DNA from: an uncultured Pseudomonadota bacterium
Lineage (GTDB): Bacteria > Myxococcota_A > Bradymonadia > Bradymonadales > GCA-2716585
Assembly: GCA_937123825.1 (NCBI GenBank)
Contig: CAKZKQ010000459.1
Span: forward strand, 1 to 49,401
Direction of reading: 5' to 3'
DNA length: 49,401 nt
The notes under the pieces are model-generated. The model saw only the letters and a list, made by a program, of their open reading frames with translations. It did no database searches and was not told where the DNA came from. This document shows, piece by piece, positions 1 through 7,982 of this stretch. The stretch's first letter is position 1, and the number at the start of each line of letters is the position of its first letter. The position numbers and the translations under genes were made by a program.

Positions 1-1
1 C

Positions 2-2899
2 GAGTCCCTCAAGGCTGTTGTGAGTCGGTGCCTGGAGAAGGCCCCCGAAGCCCGGTTTTCGTCCGCAGCGGCGCTGCGCGAGGCCCTCTTGGAGAGCGCG
101 CTGCTCTTGCGCGCCCATGATCCCAACCTCCAGACCAACATCTGGGCCTCCGGTGGCCCCCTCTCGCTGGCCGACACCACCGACCCCGCCCTGCTCATCA
201 CCAGCCCCAGGCCCCTGGCGGCCCGCATCACCCAGCCGCGCCTGACCCCTGTGGAGTCCATCGGGCGCGCCCCCGAGGTGCGCTTTGAAGTTCCGCTGGT
301 GGGCAGGCAAGCCGAACGCCGCCGCCTGGAAGCCACCGCCGCACTTTGTCTGCGCGAGAACGCCGGGCGCGTGGTCTTGCTTGAGGGCGAAGCCGGTGTG
401 GGCAAGACCAAGCTGGCGATGTGGCTCAAGGAGAGCGTGCTGGAGGCCGGGCGGATGCGCAGCGTCCAGGGGGCCTTCTTGCGTGAGGGCAGCGGCCTGC
501 GAGGCCTGCGCGACGCTTTGGAGGGCTTGTTGGGGGTGCGCCACGTGCCCCGCGAGGCGCTCGAAGAGCCTCTGGAGCGCCGACTGCGCTCCTGGGGCAG
601 CGATGATCGGCGCGACCGGCGAGATTTGACCGAGTTTTTGCGCCCAGAGGGCACGCCGGGGCCGTTGGGGCCCGATGGTCAGGGGCCGCTCTTTGCGTTG
701 CTGACCCGCGTGCTGGAGAAGGCCAGCCGCTCCAAGCCGCTGCTGGTGATCCTGGACGACATTCAGTGGGCTGGACCCGAGTTGGGAGACTTCTTGGAGT
801 ATCTGGCCGTCGAGTTTCGCTACCGCGTGGCGCCCCTCGTCGTGGTCTGCACCGTGCGCAGTGAAGACCTGCCAGAAAACCCCGCCTTGTCCGAGCGCCT
901 GCGGCGCCTGTCTCGTTACGACGGTGAGACCATCGCCCGAATCCATCTGGAGCGCATGGCCGAAGAGGACAGCCGTGCGCTGGCGCAGCGCTTGTTGCCG
1001 TTGGCCGACACCCTTCAGGCCAAGCTCATCCGCCGGGCGGCGGGCAACCCGCTCCATCTGGTGCAGTTGCTTCAGTACCTCTACGAAGAGGGGGCGCTGC
1101 GGTGGGCTCCTGAGCGAGAGGTCTTTGATGGAAACGCCGAGCATGACGCGCTCCATGAGATTCCGCCCAGTTTGGTGGATCTGATTGTGTTGCGTCTGGC
1201 GCAGATTGAGCGCCGTTGCCAGACCGATGGGTTGCTCGGAGAGTTGCTGGGACGCTGCGCGGTGCTGGGTGGGACGTTCTCGTTTACGGAACTCAGCGCG
1301 CTGATCGATGAAGAGGAAGAAGATGCGCTGGCGGACTTTCTGGATCTGGGCGTGGACCTGCTCTTGCGCGAGGCGGTGTTGAGGCAACTCAAAGGCGGCC
1401 TTCAGGAGACGCTGCGCTTCAACCACGACCTGATGCGCCACATCCTGCTTGAGCAGATGCCGCTGCCGCAGCGCGCGCGGTTGCACGACGCCGCTGGGCG
1501 CGCGCTGGAGAAGATCCACGCCGACCGCCTGGACTCGGTGGCGGTGTCGATCGCCTACCACGCCGTCAAGGCCAACCAGCGAGAGCGGGCGCAGGACTTT
1601 TTGCTGCGCTCGGCGCTGGTGGCCCGCGCTGGCCATCGTCTTTCGGACGCCGAAGAACTCTTTGCCCGAGCGTTGGAGCACGTCCTGGCCTGGAGGACCG
1701 CCGACGATCCGGTGGTGCTCAAGATCGAGCGTCGGATGGGCGACCTGCAATTGAAAATGGGCCGTTTTGATGATGCCGAGCGGACCTACGCTCAGGTCAT
1801 GGGCACCATCCTGCTCTCCAAAGCCGCTCAGGAGAACCAGGAGGCGCCGCTGCTGGCCTCGCCGCGCTGGCGGCTGCTGGTCAAGGCGCTCAGCGCCAGC
1901 CCGCGCCTGCAAGCGCTCTGTGAGAGCGCGCGTCAAGATCTGATCCGCTCTGTGTACGGCGCGGCCCGAATCGCGCGCCACAAAGGCCACCAGGACGCCG
2001 CCGGGCAGCTCGCCAGCGCAGGCCAGCGCCTTGCCACCCAGGCTGGTCTTGGCCCCTGGGCGCGTCTGGGCACGGTCCTGGCCGGTTGGATGGCCTGGGA
2101 GCGCGGTGATTACGACCAGGCGCAGGAGCTTGGCCAAGGGGCGCTGGAGGAAGCGCTGGCCCACGAGGACGCCTACAACCGCGCCGACGCGCTTCATCTG
2201 CTGGCTGAAGTGGCCCGTCGCCGCGGGGATCCGGCCCGCACCGCCGAGTTGTTGGTCCAAGCGCGTCAGGCCTACGAGATCCTCGACGATCGCCAGAGCG
2301 TCGCCCGTTGTCAGCGCGATCTGGCCCAGCTTGCCCGCGCGCGTCAGGACCTGGAGAACGCCGCGCGGCTCTTTGTTGAAGCACGCCGCCGCTTTGAAGA
2401 GTTGGGCGACCGGCATGCTGTGGCCAGTTGCTTCAATGGATTGGGCGAGGTGGCCCGCTTTATGGAGCGCTTCCCGGTGGCCAGGGAGTGTTACCAGCGG
2501 GCCTTTGAGACCTTCAACTCCATTGGGGCGCGGGCGGACGCTGCGATGACCCTGGTCAATCTGGGGCTGACGGCCATGGCCCAGGATGACCTGGAGCGCG
2601 CTGAGGTCTGTTTGGTTCGGGCTGAAGGTCTTTTGGGAGACATCGAACTCCCCTATGTGCGCCTTGGGCTGGAGTTGAACAAGGGTTTGCTTCAGGCGCG
2701 CCGTCAGCAGTGGTCACAGGCCCAGGAGTCGCTGACGCGGGCGCAGGGCCACATCGAGCGGCACGGCATCGCAGACCCCGATTATGCCCGTCCTTTGGAG
2801 CAGCTTGGCGGGCTTTTTCTGGCGGCGGGCTTTGAAGAGCGCGGTCAGGCGCTGATGGCCCAGGCCCAGGAGATGTGGGTCAGGCTCGGCCGCCGCTAA
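2..2899 (+). CDS. Ser/Thr protein kinase C-terminus fused to AAA (STAND-type) ATPase and TPR repeats (5' partial)
   Basis: The reading frame is open from the first bases of the window, and the start lies upstream. The first residues read like the last helix of a Hanks-type kinase domain (a VVSRCLEKAPEARF pattern), so most of the kinase domain is outside. A linker follows, then an AAA_16-like ATPase. Its Walker A (GEAGVGKT) is encoded at 386-409, and a hydrophobic strand with DDIQW, a Walker B typical of LuxR/MalT-like STAND proteins, lies near 738-767. From about nt 1,550 to the stop the protein is helical and TPR-like, with repeated A..LL..A and G..A.A. patterns. The family (kinase-AAA-TPR) is common in Myxococcota and is thought to combine phosphorylation with a ligand- or protein-sensing ATPase switch. 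The target is unknown. Convergent with the next gene, with a 120-bp gap. Confidence 0.9.
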   Translation, partial: ESLKAVVSRCLEKAPEARFSSAAALREALLESALLLRAHDPNLQTNIWASGGPLSLADTTDPALLITSPRPLAARITQPRLTPVESIGRAPEVRFEVPLVGRQAERRRLEATAALCLRENAGRVVLLEGEAGVGKTKLAMWLKESVLEAGRMRSVQGAFLREGSGLRGLRDALEGLLGVRHVPREALEEPLERRLRSWGSDDRRDRRDLTEFLRPEGTPGPLGPDGQGPLFALLTRVLEKASRSKPLLVILDDIQWAGPELGDFLEYLAVEFRYRVAPLVVVCTVRSEDLPENPALSERLRRLSRYDGETIARIHLERMAEEDSRALAQRLLPLADTLQAKLIRRAAGNPLHLVQLLQYLYEEGALRWAPEREVFDGNAEHDALHEIPPSLVDLIVLRLAQIERRCQTDGLLGELLGRCAVLGGTFSFTELSALIDEEEEDALADFLDLGVDLLLREAVLRQLKGGLQETLRFNHDLMRHILLEQMPLPQRARLHDAAGRALEKIHADRLDSVAVSIAYHAVKANQRERAQDFLLRSALVARAGHRLSDAEELFARALEHVLAWRTADDPVVLKIERRMGDLQLKMGRFDDAERTYAQVMGTILLSKAAQENQEAPLLASPRWRLLVKALSASPRLQALCESARQDLIRSVYGAARIARHKGHQDAAGQLASAGQRLATQAGLGPWARLGTVLAGWMAWERGDYDQAQELGQGALEEALAHEDAYNRADALHLLAEVARRRGDPARTAELLVQARQAYEILDDRQSVARCQRDLAQLARARQDLENAARLFVEARRRFEELGDRHAVASCFNGLGEVARFMERFPVARECYQRAFETFNSIGARADAAMTLVNLGLTAMAQDDLERAEVCLVRAEGLLGDIELPYVRLGLELNKGLLQARRQQWSQAQESLTRAQGHIERHGIADPDYARPLEQLGGLFLAAGFEERGQALMAQAQEMWVRLGRR

Positions 2900-3019
2900 T
2901 ATTCGCTGTTGGTGGATGCCTGATGCGCTGGCGATGGATCTGCCAGAAACATCACAAAGACAAGGTGGTGAGCGTCTGTGGTTGGAGCGCGGCGGTCGTT
3001 TGCGCGCTCGTTGTTTGAC

Positions 3020-4273
3020 TCAGTAGCGGAAGTCGATGCGTGTGATGACGCCGTTCTGGCAGTAGAAGTCCAGACGACGACGGCCATCCATTGGGGCTCC
3101 GCCCATGTACTGGGTGGTTGCGGTGCTGAGTTGGACGTTGTTGCGGTCAAAGACGTTGCAGGGGACATTGAAGAGCGTGCCTTGTGCGGAGGTGACGCTG
3201 CCAGTGACAGCCAAGTTGCTTTGAACCCGCACGCCGCCTGCGAAATCCCCTGCGTAGTTCAGAGTCAATGTGTCCCCGCCATCATGAACGATGGCGCGCC
3301 CGCCATTGCCCCGGCCTGGGTTGTTGCCAATGTTGATGTCAGCGGTGTTGAAGGTGGTGGCGCCGAGTGTGGTGGCGCCAAGCGTGGTGGTGCCCGCGTT
3401 GAGCGTCCCGGCGGTCAGGTTGCCGGTGATGTTGGCGCTGGCGGCGCTCAAGGCACCCGTGGCGGTCAGGTTGGTGTTGAAGGTGGCATCGGTGGCACTG
3501 AGCGTCAGTTCATCGGCGCCGTCGATTTTGAAATCATATTCGCCACCCGTGTTGGCAAAGAGGGTGCCGCCCTGAACGCCAAATCCATAGCTGTTGTCGG
3601 CTCGGTCGCCCGAGTAGAGCAGGAGCTTGAAGTCACTCAATTCACCGACATCTCCGTCGCGATCAAACTCTTCGGTGGTGAACCTCAGCTGGCCTGCGCC
3701 ACCAGTCACATCAATGCGATCGCTGACCGATGTGACGCCGTTGATAGTGGTGGCTCCGTTGATGGTGGTGTCACCTGTGATGGTGGGGATGGTGGCGCTG
3801 TCGGCGCGCAGCAGGCCGTCCACGCGGAAGTCGGAGCCCTCGGCGGCCCAGTATGAGAAGGGCACCGGGTTGATCCGCTGGCGTCCGGCCAGGGCCACGT
3901 GGGGGTTGTCGTCGTCGGCGCTGCGCACGGCCATCTCCAGGTAGACTGCGTCGGCGTTGAAGAGGCAGGCGGGCAGATCGCCGGTGGGCTGGCCGATGTT
4001 GACGCTAAAACGTCCCGCAAAGACGCGGACCTCTTCATGGTCTTCGGTGAAAGTGCAGTTGCCGTCGTCGGTGAGCGTGAACTGGACGTCGGCCTGGCCA
4101 GTGAAGGACGCTCCGTTGAACTCCAGCAGCCCGTTGTAGGGGATGGCGCGCGGCCCTGAGTCCAGCTCCGAGTTTTCGGCCCAGGCCATCAAGCCCAGGC
4201 CCAGGATCAACCACAGCAAGGTGTTGCCCGCCATGCTGAGCAACACGATCTTCCAAGTCTCGGTTTTGTTCAC
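3020..4273 (-). CDS. Membrane-anchored exported protein with tail-fibre-like beta repeats
   Basis: 417 residues from a GTG at 4273, chosen because GGAG sits about 9 nt upstream; longer starts have no such site. One hydrophobic segment near residues 8-32 (WKIVLLSMAGNTLLWLILG) acts as a signal peptide or anchor. An N-terminal beta domain follows (PYNGLLEFNG, then GRFSVNIG, then PVPFSYWA), a pattern seen in many bacterial surface proteins of unknown role. Next come short repeats rich in T, G and A (TINGATTING, TTLGATTLGATT), as in trimeric fibre shafts. The last 45 residues form a compact Cys-containing end. Likely exported to the envelope or surface. The function is not known; a structural or adhesive role is inferred only from the repeats. 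Divergent from the zinc-ribbon gene at 4548. Confidence 0.75.
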   Translation of the reverse strand: MNKTETWKIVLLSMAGNTLLWLILGLGLMAWAENSELDSGPRAIPYNGLLEFNGASFTGQADVQFTLTDDGNCTFTEDHEEVRVFAGRFSVNIGQPTGDLPACLFNADAVYLEMAVRSADDDNPHVALAGRQRINPVPFSYWAAEGSDFRVDGLLRADSATIPTITGDTTINGATTINGVTSVSDRIDVTGGAGQLRFTTEEFDRDGDVGELSDFKLLLYSGDRADNSYGFGVQGGTLFANTGGEYDFKIDGADELTLSATDATFNTNLTATGALSAASANITGNLTAGTLNAGTTTLGATTLGATTFNTADINIGNNPGRGNGGRAIVHDGGDTLTLNYAGDFAGGVRVQSNLAVTGSVTSAQGTLFNVPCNVFDRNNVQLSTATTQYMGGAPMDGRRRLDFYCQNGVITRIDFRY

Positions 4274-4366
4274 GGGTTCTTTGCTCCAAATCAAATGCAA
4301 TGTGCCTTCACATGCCTTCATAAAGCACACATTGTGCCACCGTGCAGGGGCCCTTGGGAGGGCTGT

Positions 4367-4425
4367 TTTTGTGTGTTTTTGACGGTGTTGTGTGTGTTTT
4401 TATGTGTTTGTGTGTTGTTGGGCAG
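4367..4425 (+). repeat. T/G-rich low-complexity tract between divergent genes
   Basis: The stretch between the divergent genes starting at 4273 and 4548 holds about 60 bases made almost only of T and G (repeats of GTGTTTTT and TGTGTGTT). It contrasts with the GC-rich surroundings. It could be a bent or easily melted promoter region. No convincing -35/-10 pair was identified. Confidence 0.5.
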
Positions 4426-4547
4426 CAGGGCTCAACACAAAGGCTTTTGAAGACCTGTGACCGGTGGGAGTTGGGTGCCTTCGAGACTTGTTGTAAGTTC
4501 TTGAGGGTCCGCGTTTGGGATGCGGCCGCTTAGAACGGGAGAAGGCG

Positions 4548-5105
4548 ATGTTTGGGTGGTTTAAATCGCCCCAGCAAAAGGCATTGGACCTGCTGGGTCA
4601 GATGTACGGGGTGATCACCAAGGGTATGGAGCCCATGAGCGAGGCTTCGGAGTGGCTCGAAGACCTCAATGAGCGCGATCCGCGCCGCAAGCGCATCCCC
4701 AAAGGCTTTTTGAACGACGATTATTTTGTCATCAGCCGCCAGCGCAAGACGGGGGTGGTCTTTCGGGTCACCGAGACCGACGTCGAGGTTCGGGTGCCTT
4801 TTGAGCTTCAACTGCCCGGCAACGTCAAGGTGCCCCACTCCCATTTGCTGCGCCGCCTGCCCATCAGGGCGCTCCTGGCGCTCAAGCAGCAGCGCGCCCA
4901 GAAGGTCATTGAAAACCTGGTTGAAGACGCCCAGGAGATTTTTCAGACCCACCACAAGACCTGCAAGGTCTGCTTTGAGCGCTTTGCGCCCACCCGCTAC
5001 CCCGGCCACCCCAACGAAGGGGTCCTTGGCCCGCCCGCGCGCAAATTCTTCATCTGCGAGTCCTGCATCGCCAAAGCCGCCCACAAAGAAGACGCGCAAG
5101 CCTGA
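4548..5105 (+). CDS. Small cytoplasmic protein with C-terminal zinc ribbon, function unknown
   Basis: 185 residues. The ATG at 4548 is preceded by GGGAGAAGG at a good distance, so the upstream in-frame ATG at 4515 is not used here. No signal peptide or membrane segment. The N-terminus is helical (MFGWFKSPQQKALDLL). The middle holds beta strands (DDYFVISRQRKTGVVFRV) and a charged helix. The C-terminus has two CxxC pairs, C139/C142 and C170/C173, separated by 27 residues, which fits a structural zinc ribbon. I do not recognise the family. It may bind nucleic acid or protein. Single gene, followed by a 347-bp gap. Confidence 0.8.
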   Translation: MFGWFKSPQQKALDLLGQMYGVITKGMEPMSEASEWLEDLNERDPRRKRIPKGFLNDDYFVISRQRKTGVVFRVTETDVEVRVPFELQLPGNVKVPHSHLLRRLPIRALLALKQQRAQKVIENLVEDAQEIFQTHHKTCKVCFERFAPTRYPGHPNEGVLGPPARKFFICESCIAKAAHKEDAQA

Positions 5106-5452
5106 ATTGCGGCCTTTTGCCCCCATGTTTGGCCTCTCTGCGGTCCTTCCTTCGCTGAACCCATCCACTGTGTTATTTTTATAACGCTTTGTTGTCTGAA
5201 ATTTTCTGTCCCGGTGCGCATCTTTAAAGGCGACTTGTGTGGTGCTCCGCTCAGGTCGTGTCTCTTCATGGATTTGCCGGTTGGCGCCGCAGTGTGTGTC
5301 GACACCCGGGATTCAATGGTTGAGGGCGGCCAAAAAATGGACTTGGCACAATCAACAACATCGAGAAAGAGCAGCGTCGAATAGACCTGGGCTGGCGAGC
5401 CTGCACCTGTGGTGTGGGGCGTCGCTTGTACCCAATGGAGGACCGAGGATTT
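5106..5452. other. Intergenic region, 347 bp, with a small AT palindrome
   Basis: No supported gene. It contains a perfect 14-base palindrome, GTTAT-TTTT-ATAAC, at 5172-5185 in an AT-richer patch. This could be part of a promoter or the remnant of a weak terminator for the gene ending at 5105. The upstream site for the DUF427 gene (GGAGG near 5437) is at the right-hand end. Confidence 0.5.
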
Positions 5453-5734
5453 ATGAAAGCCATCTGGAATGGAACCGTCATCGCCGAGAGCGACGACACC
5501 GTTGTGGTTGAAGGCAACCACTATTTCCCCATCAACGCCTTGAAGTCCGAGCACTTCAAGGCCAGCCAGCACACCTCGTCGTGTGGTTGGAAGGGGACGG
5601 CCAGTTACTACGATGTCGTGGTGTCGGGAGAGGTCAACAGCAACGCGGCCTGGTACTATCAGGAGCCCAAGAGCGCCGCGTCTCAAATCAAGGATCGCGT
5701 GGCATTCTGGAGAGGCGTTCAAGTGGTGTCTTGA
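5453..5734 (+). CDS. DUF427 domain protein
   Basis: 93 residues, the usual size of a single DUF427 (PF04248) domain. Start ATG at 5453, with GGAGG about 11 nt upstream. The pattern MKAIWNGTVIAES, then VVVEGNHYFP, then a WKG.A.YY segment and a C-terminal AAWYY...FWRGV motif, is characteristic of the family. DUF427 proteins form a compact beta barrel. They are sometimes named nucleotidyltransferase-like, but a reaction is not established. Its 3' end overlaps the convergent histidine-kinase gene by 16 bp (5719-5734). Confidence 0.88.
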   Translation: MKAIWNGTVIAESDDTVVVEGNHYFPINALKSEHFKASQHTSSCGWKGTASYYDVVVSGEVNSNAAWYYQEPKSAASQIKDRVAFWRGVQVVS

Positions 5735-7290
5735 GCGTCTGTTTCGTCTGTGTTGATGCTTTCTCCGGGGGGAAGCTCAACGACAAAGCGCGCGCCCCCA
5801 TCGTCCATGATGGGGGATTCACAGCGGATGTCTCCGCCGTGATCGAGGACGACTTTTTTGACGATGGCCAGCCCCAGGCCAGTGCCGTCGCTTTTGGTGG
5901 TGAAGTAGGGATCAAAGAGCCGGGCCAGGTGTTCTGGTTTGACCCCGGGTCCATCGTCCTCCACCACCAGTTTTACCCCGCCGTCATCCGGCAACTCATC
6001 GACAAAGATGCGGATTGAGTCTTCTTGGGCGCGCCCAGCGGCGTTGATGGCTTGCTGTGCGTTGGTGATGAGGTTGATCAGCACGCGTCGCATCATGGTA
6101 CCGTCAATGCCGGCGATGAGCAGGGGGGCGCCGCTGCTGATCTCGGCGTCGGGCGAGATGTGCGGGGCAAACTGTGGGTTGGTGCGCAGCACGTCGCGGA
6201 CAAACTCGGGGACATCGGTGGGTTTGGGGCTGACTCTGGGCAGGCGCGCGAAGTCGCGGAACTCCTGGACGAGGGTCCGCAGCGAGTCGACCTCTTCGGA
6301 GACGATCTCCATGGCGTCCGAGACCAGCCTGCGGTATTTGCGCGGGCGCTCGACGTAGTCATCAAACTTGCGGTCGAGTTGTTGCACGGCCAGAAGAATG
6401 GGGGTCAGCGGGTTTTTGATCTCGTGGGCCAGGCGCTGGGCGATTTCCTGCCAGGTGGAGACGCGCTCCAGGTAGGAGACCCGGTCATGGGCCTGGCGCA
6501 GTTCCACGACCATGGTGTTGAAGGCGCCGGTGAGCTGGGCGATCTCGTCGCGCCCCTGAACGGGGACCTGGACCATCAGGTCGCCGCGTCCGACTCGCGC
6601 GGTGGCGTTGGCCAGTTGTCCAAGTCGGCCAGTGGTGGCACGGGCCAGAAGGTAACCGGCGATGAAGGTGACGCAGAGGATGGCGCCGGCGAAGACGGCG
6701 AAGGCGCGGGTGTAGCCGTTGGTGAGAGCGTTTTTGCGCTTGGACATGCTGGAGAAGGTGCGCGAAACCTGCCCGAGTTCTTCAAAGCGCTCAAAGAGTT
6801 CCCAGGGGACGACGTATGTGACGGCCAGTTGGTGGGTGTGTCCGGCCTCGTCGGTGAGCATTGCGTTGATGGTCTTGGCGCGCCAGCGCGGCTCGGGGTA
6901 CTTGTCTCTATGGTCGATCGCGATGGGTTTGGTGGTTTTGGCGGCGGGGCGCAGCTCCACGGCGGCCACCGCCATGTCCGGGTCGTCGGTGTCGGCGATC
7001 CATCGACCCAGGTGCTCGGCGGCCTGCTGGTGCTGGTCCTTGCCAAGGAGGCGCTGCAGATTGGGGTCGTGGCTGAGGCGGACGGTTTCGAGCTTCAGCG
7101 TCCGTCGCCTCAGCTGGATGTAGCGCCGGTGTGTGTCGGCGGCCTGCCCGAGGCTGGACTGTAGGCTCTCATCGAGCCCCAGCGCCACGGTCTCCTTTAG
7201 GAGTTGGTCCACCACGATGGTGCTGAAGATGAGCGGCGTGATGCTGACCAGGAGCATCAGCGTCAACACCTTCCATTGAAAACGCTTCAT
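5719..7290 (-). CDS. NtrY-like membrane sensor histidine kinase
   Basis: 523 residues. A first membrane helix (about 8-28) and a second (about 197-216) enclose a periplasmic sensing region of about 165 residues with no clear known fold. A HAMP-like linker follows (about 217-270), then the phosphoacceptor helix with H289 in AHEIKNPLTP. The ATPase domain has its N box at NLITNAQQA (406-414), G1 at DDGPGV (445-450), the F box near LFDPYFTTK, and G2 at GTGLGLAIVKK. It autophosphorylates on H289 and should pass phosphate to a response regulator, but none is encoded nearby. The ATG overlaps the stop of the DUF4390-like gene (ATGA), so the two are translationally coupled. The pairing of NtrY-like kinase with DUF4390 is also known in other proteobacteria. 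Confidence 0.93.
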   Translation of the reverse strand: MKRFQWKVLTLMLLVSITPLIFSTIVVDQLLKETVALGLDESLQSSLGQAADTHRRYIQLRRRTLKLETVRLSHDPNLQRLLGKDQHQQAAEHLGRWIADTDDPDMAVAAVELRPAAKTTKPIAIDHRDKYPEPRWRAKTINAMLTDEAGHTHQLAVTYVVPWELFERFEELGQVSRTFSSMSKRKNALTNGYTRAFAVFAGAILCVTFIAGYLLARATTGRLGQLANATARVGRGDLMVQVPVQGRDEIAQLTGAFNTMVVELRQAHDRVSYLERVSTWQEIAQRLAHEIKNPLTPILLAVQQLDRKFDDYVERPRKYRRLVSDAMEIVSEEVDSLRTLVQEFRDFARLPRVSPKPTDVPEFVRDVLRTNPQFAPHISPDAEISSGAPLLIAGIDGTMMRRVLINLITNAQQAINAAGRAQEDSIRIFVDELPDDGGVKLVVEDDGPGVKPEHLARLFDPYFTTKSDGTGLGLAIVKKVVLDHGGDIRCESPIMDDGGARFVVELPPGESINTDETDAQDTT

Positions 7291-7958
7291 GGGACGTCAA
7301 AGGGCGCTGTCTGGACCCGGAAGGTGCGCTCGGCTTTGCCGGGTTTGATGTTGATGAAGAGCGACACAAAGGTACCAAAGAAGCTGCGGTCGCCGGTGGC
7401 GAAGGTCTGCTGACCGCCGCGGCTGCGTGCGATCCAACTGCGGATCTCGGCCTCTTCGGCTTCGCTGATGGGGTTGAGTTCGACAAATACGTCGGCGTAG
7501 TAGCGCCCCTTGGGGAGCTTCTCGGCGACCAGCAGTCGGTCAAGGCGAGTGAGGTGTTTGACGGCTTGATCGAGGCTGTCGGTCTTGTGGGTGATGGTCT
7601 GGCCGTCTTCGGTGTAGACGTAATAGACCTCGTCCCAAAGCTCGTAGATCTCCAGCAGGCGCAGCGCCGCCAGCGAGACCGGCTCGCCGTCGCTGGCGCG
7701 GCGCACGTAGACGCGGTAGAGGAAGCGGTTGATGAAGCCGCTCTTGAGCTTTTTGCGCATCGGGTCGTCAAAGAAGCTCTCAAAGCGCAAATCGCAGTGC
7801 ACGTCACGACCGTCCGGGCGGCAGACCACCGGCTTGTCCGGCTTGGCGTCCTGCGAGCTGCCCGGTGACACGGCGCACAACACCAGCAGACACGCCAGGA
7901 GCCAACTCCAGGCGCGCCCAGGGGCGTTGTGAGGGTGCTGTGTCACGTCGTGAACCAT
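7287..7958 (-). CDS. DUF4390-like exported protein
   Basis: 223 residues with an N-terminal signal sequence (WSWLLACLLVLCAVSPGSSQ), so probably periplasmic. The mature part resembles DUF4390: a strand with CDLRFESFF, a helix-strand with FLYRVYVRR, then a conserved aromatic run (ELWDEVYYVYTEDG) and a C-terminal beta region. In Betaproteobacteria DUF4390 genes sit directly before an ntrY-type kinase, as here, which supports the call. It may feed the kinase an envelope signal, but that is inference. The start is uncertain: the ATG at 7958 has GGAGG 16 nt upstream, further than ideal. It lies 24 bp after the Omp85 stop and overlaps the kinase start by 4 bp. Confidence 0.75.
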   Translation of the reverse strand: MVHDVTQHPHNAPGRAWSWLLACLLVLCAVSPGSSQDAKPDKPVVCRPDGRDVHCDLRFESFFDDPMRKKLKSGFINRFLYRVYVRRASDGEPVSLAALRLLEIYELWDEVYYVYTEDGQTITHKTDSLDQAVKHLTRLDRLLVAEKLPKGRYYADVFVELNPISEAEEAEIRSWIARSRGGQQTFATGDRSFFGTFVSLFINIKPGKAERTFRVQTAPFDVP

Positions 7959-7982
7959 GGCGTTGCGTGCGCTGCCTCCGCG

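Noticed and set aside
3350..3470. Shufflon or phase-variable DNA repeats in the fibre-like gene
   Set aside because: Repeats are short direct protein repeats; no inverted crossover sites or recombinase are present.
5340..5370. Sigma-54 promoter suggested by TTGGCAC at about 5343
   Set aside because: The downstream TTGC element at the required spacing is missing.
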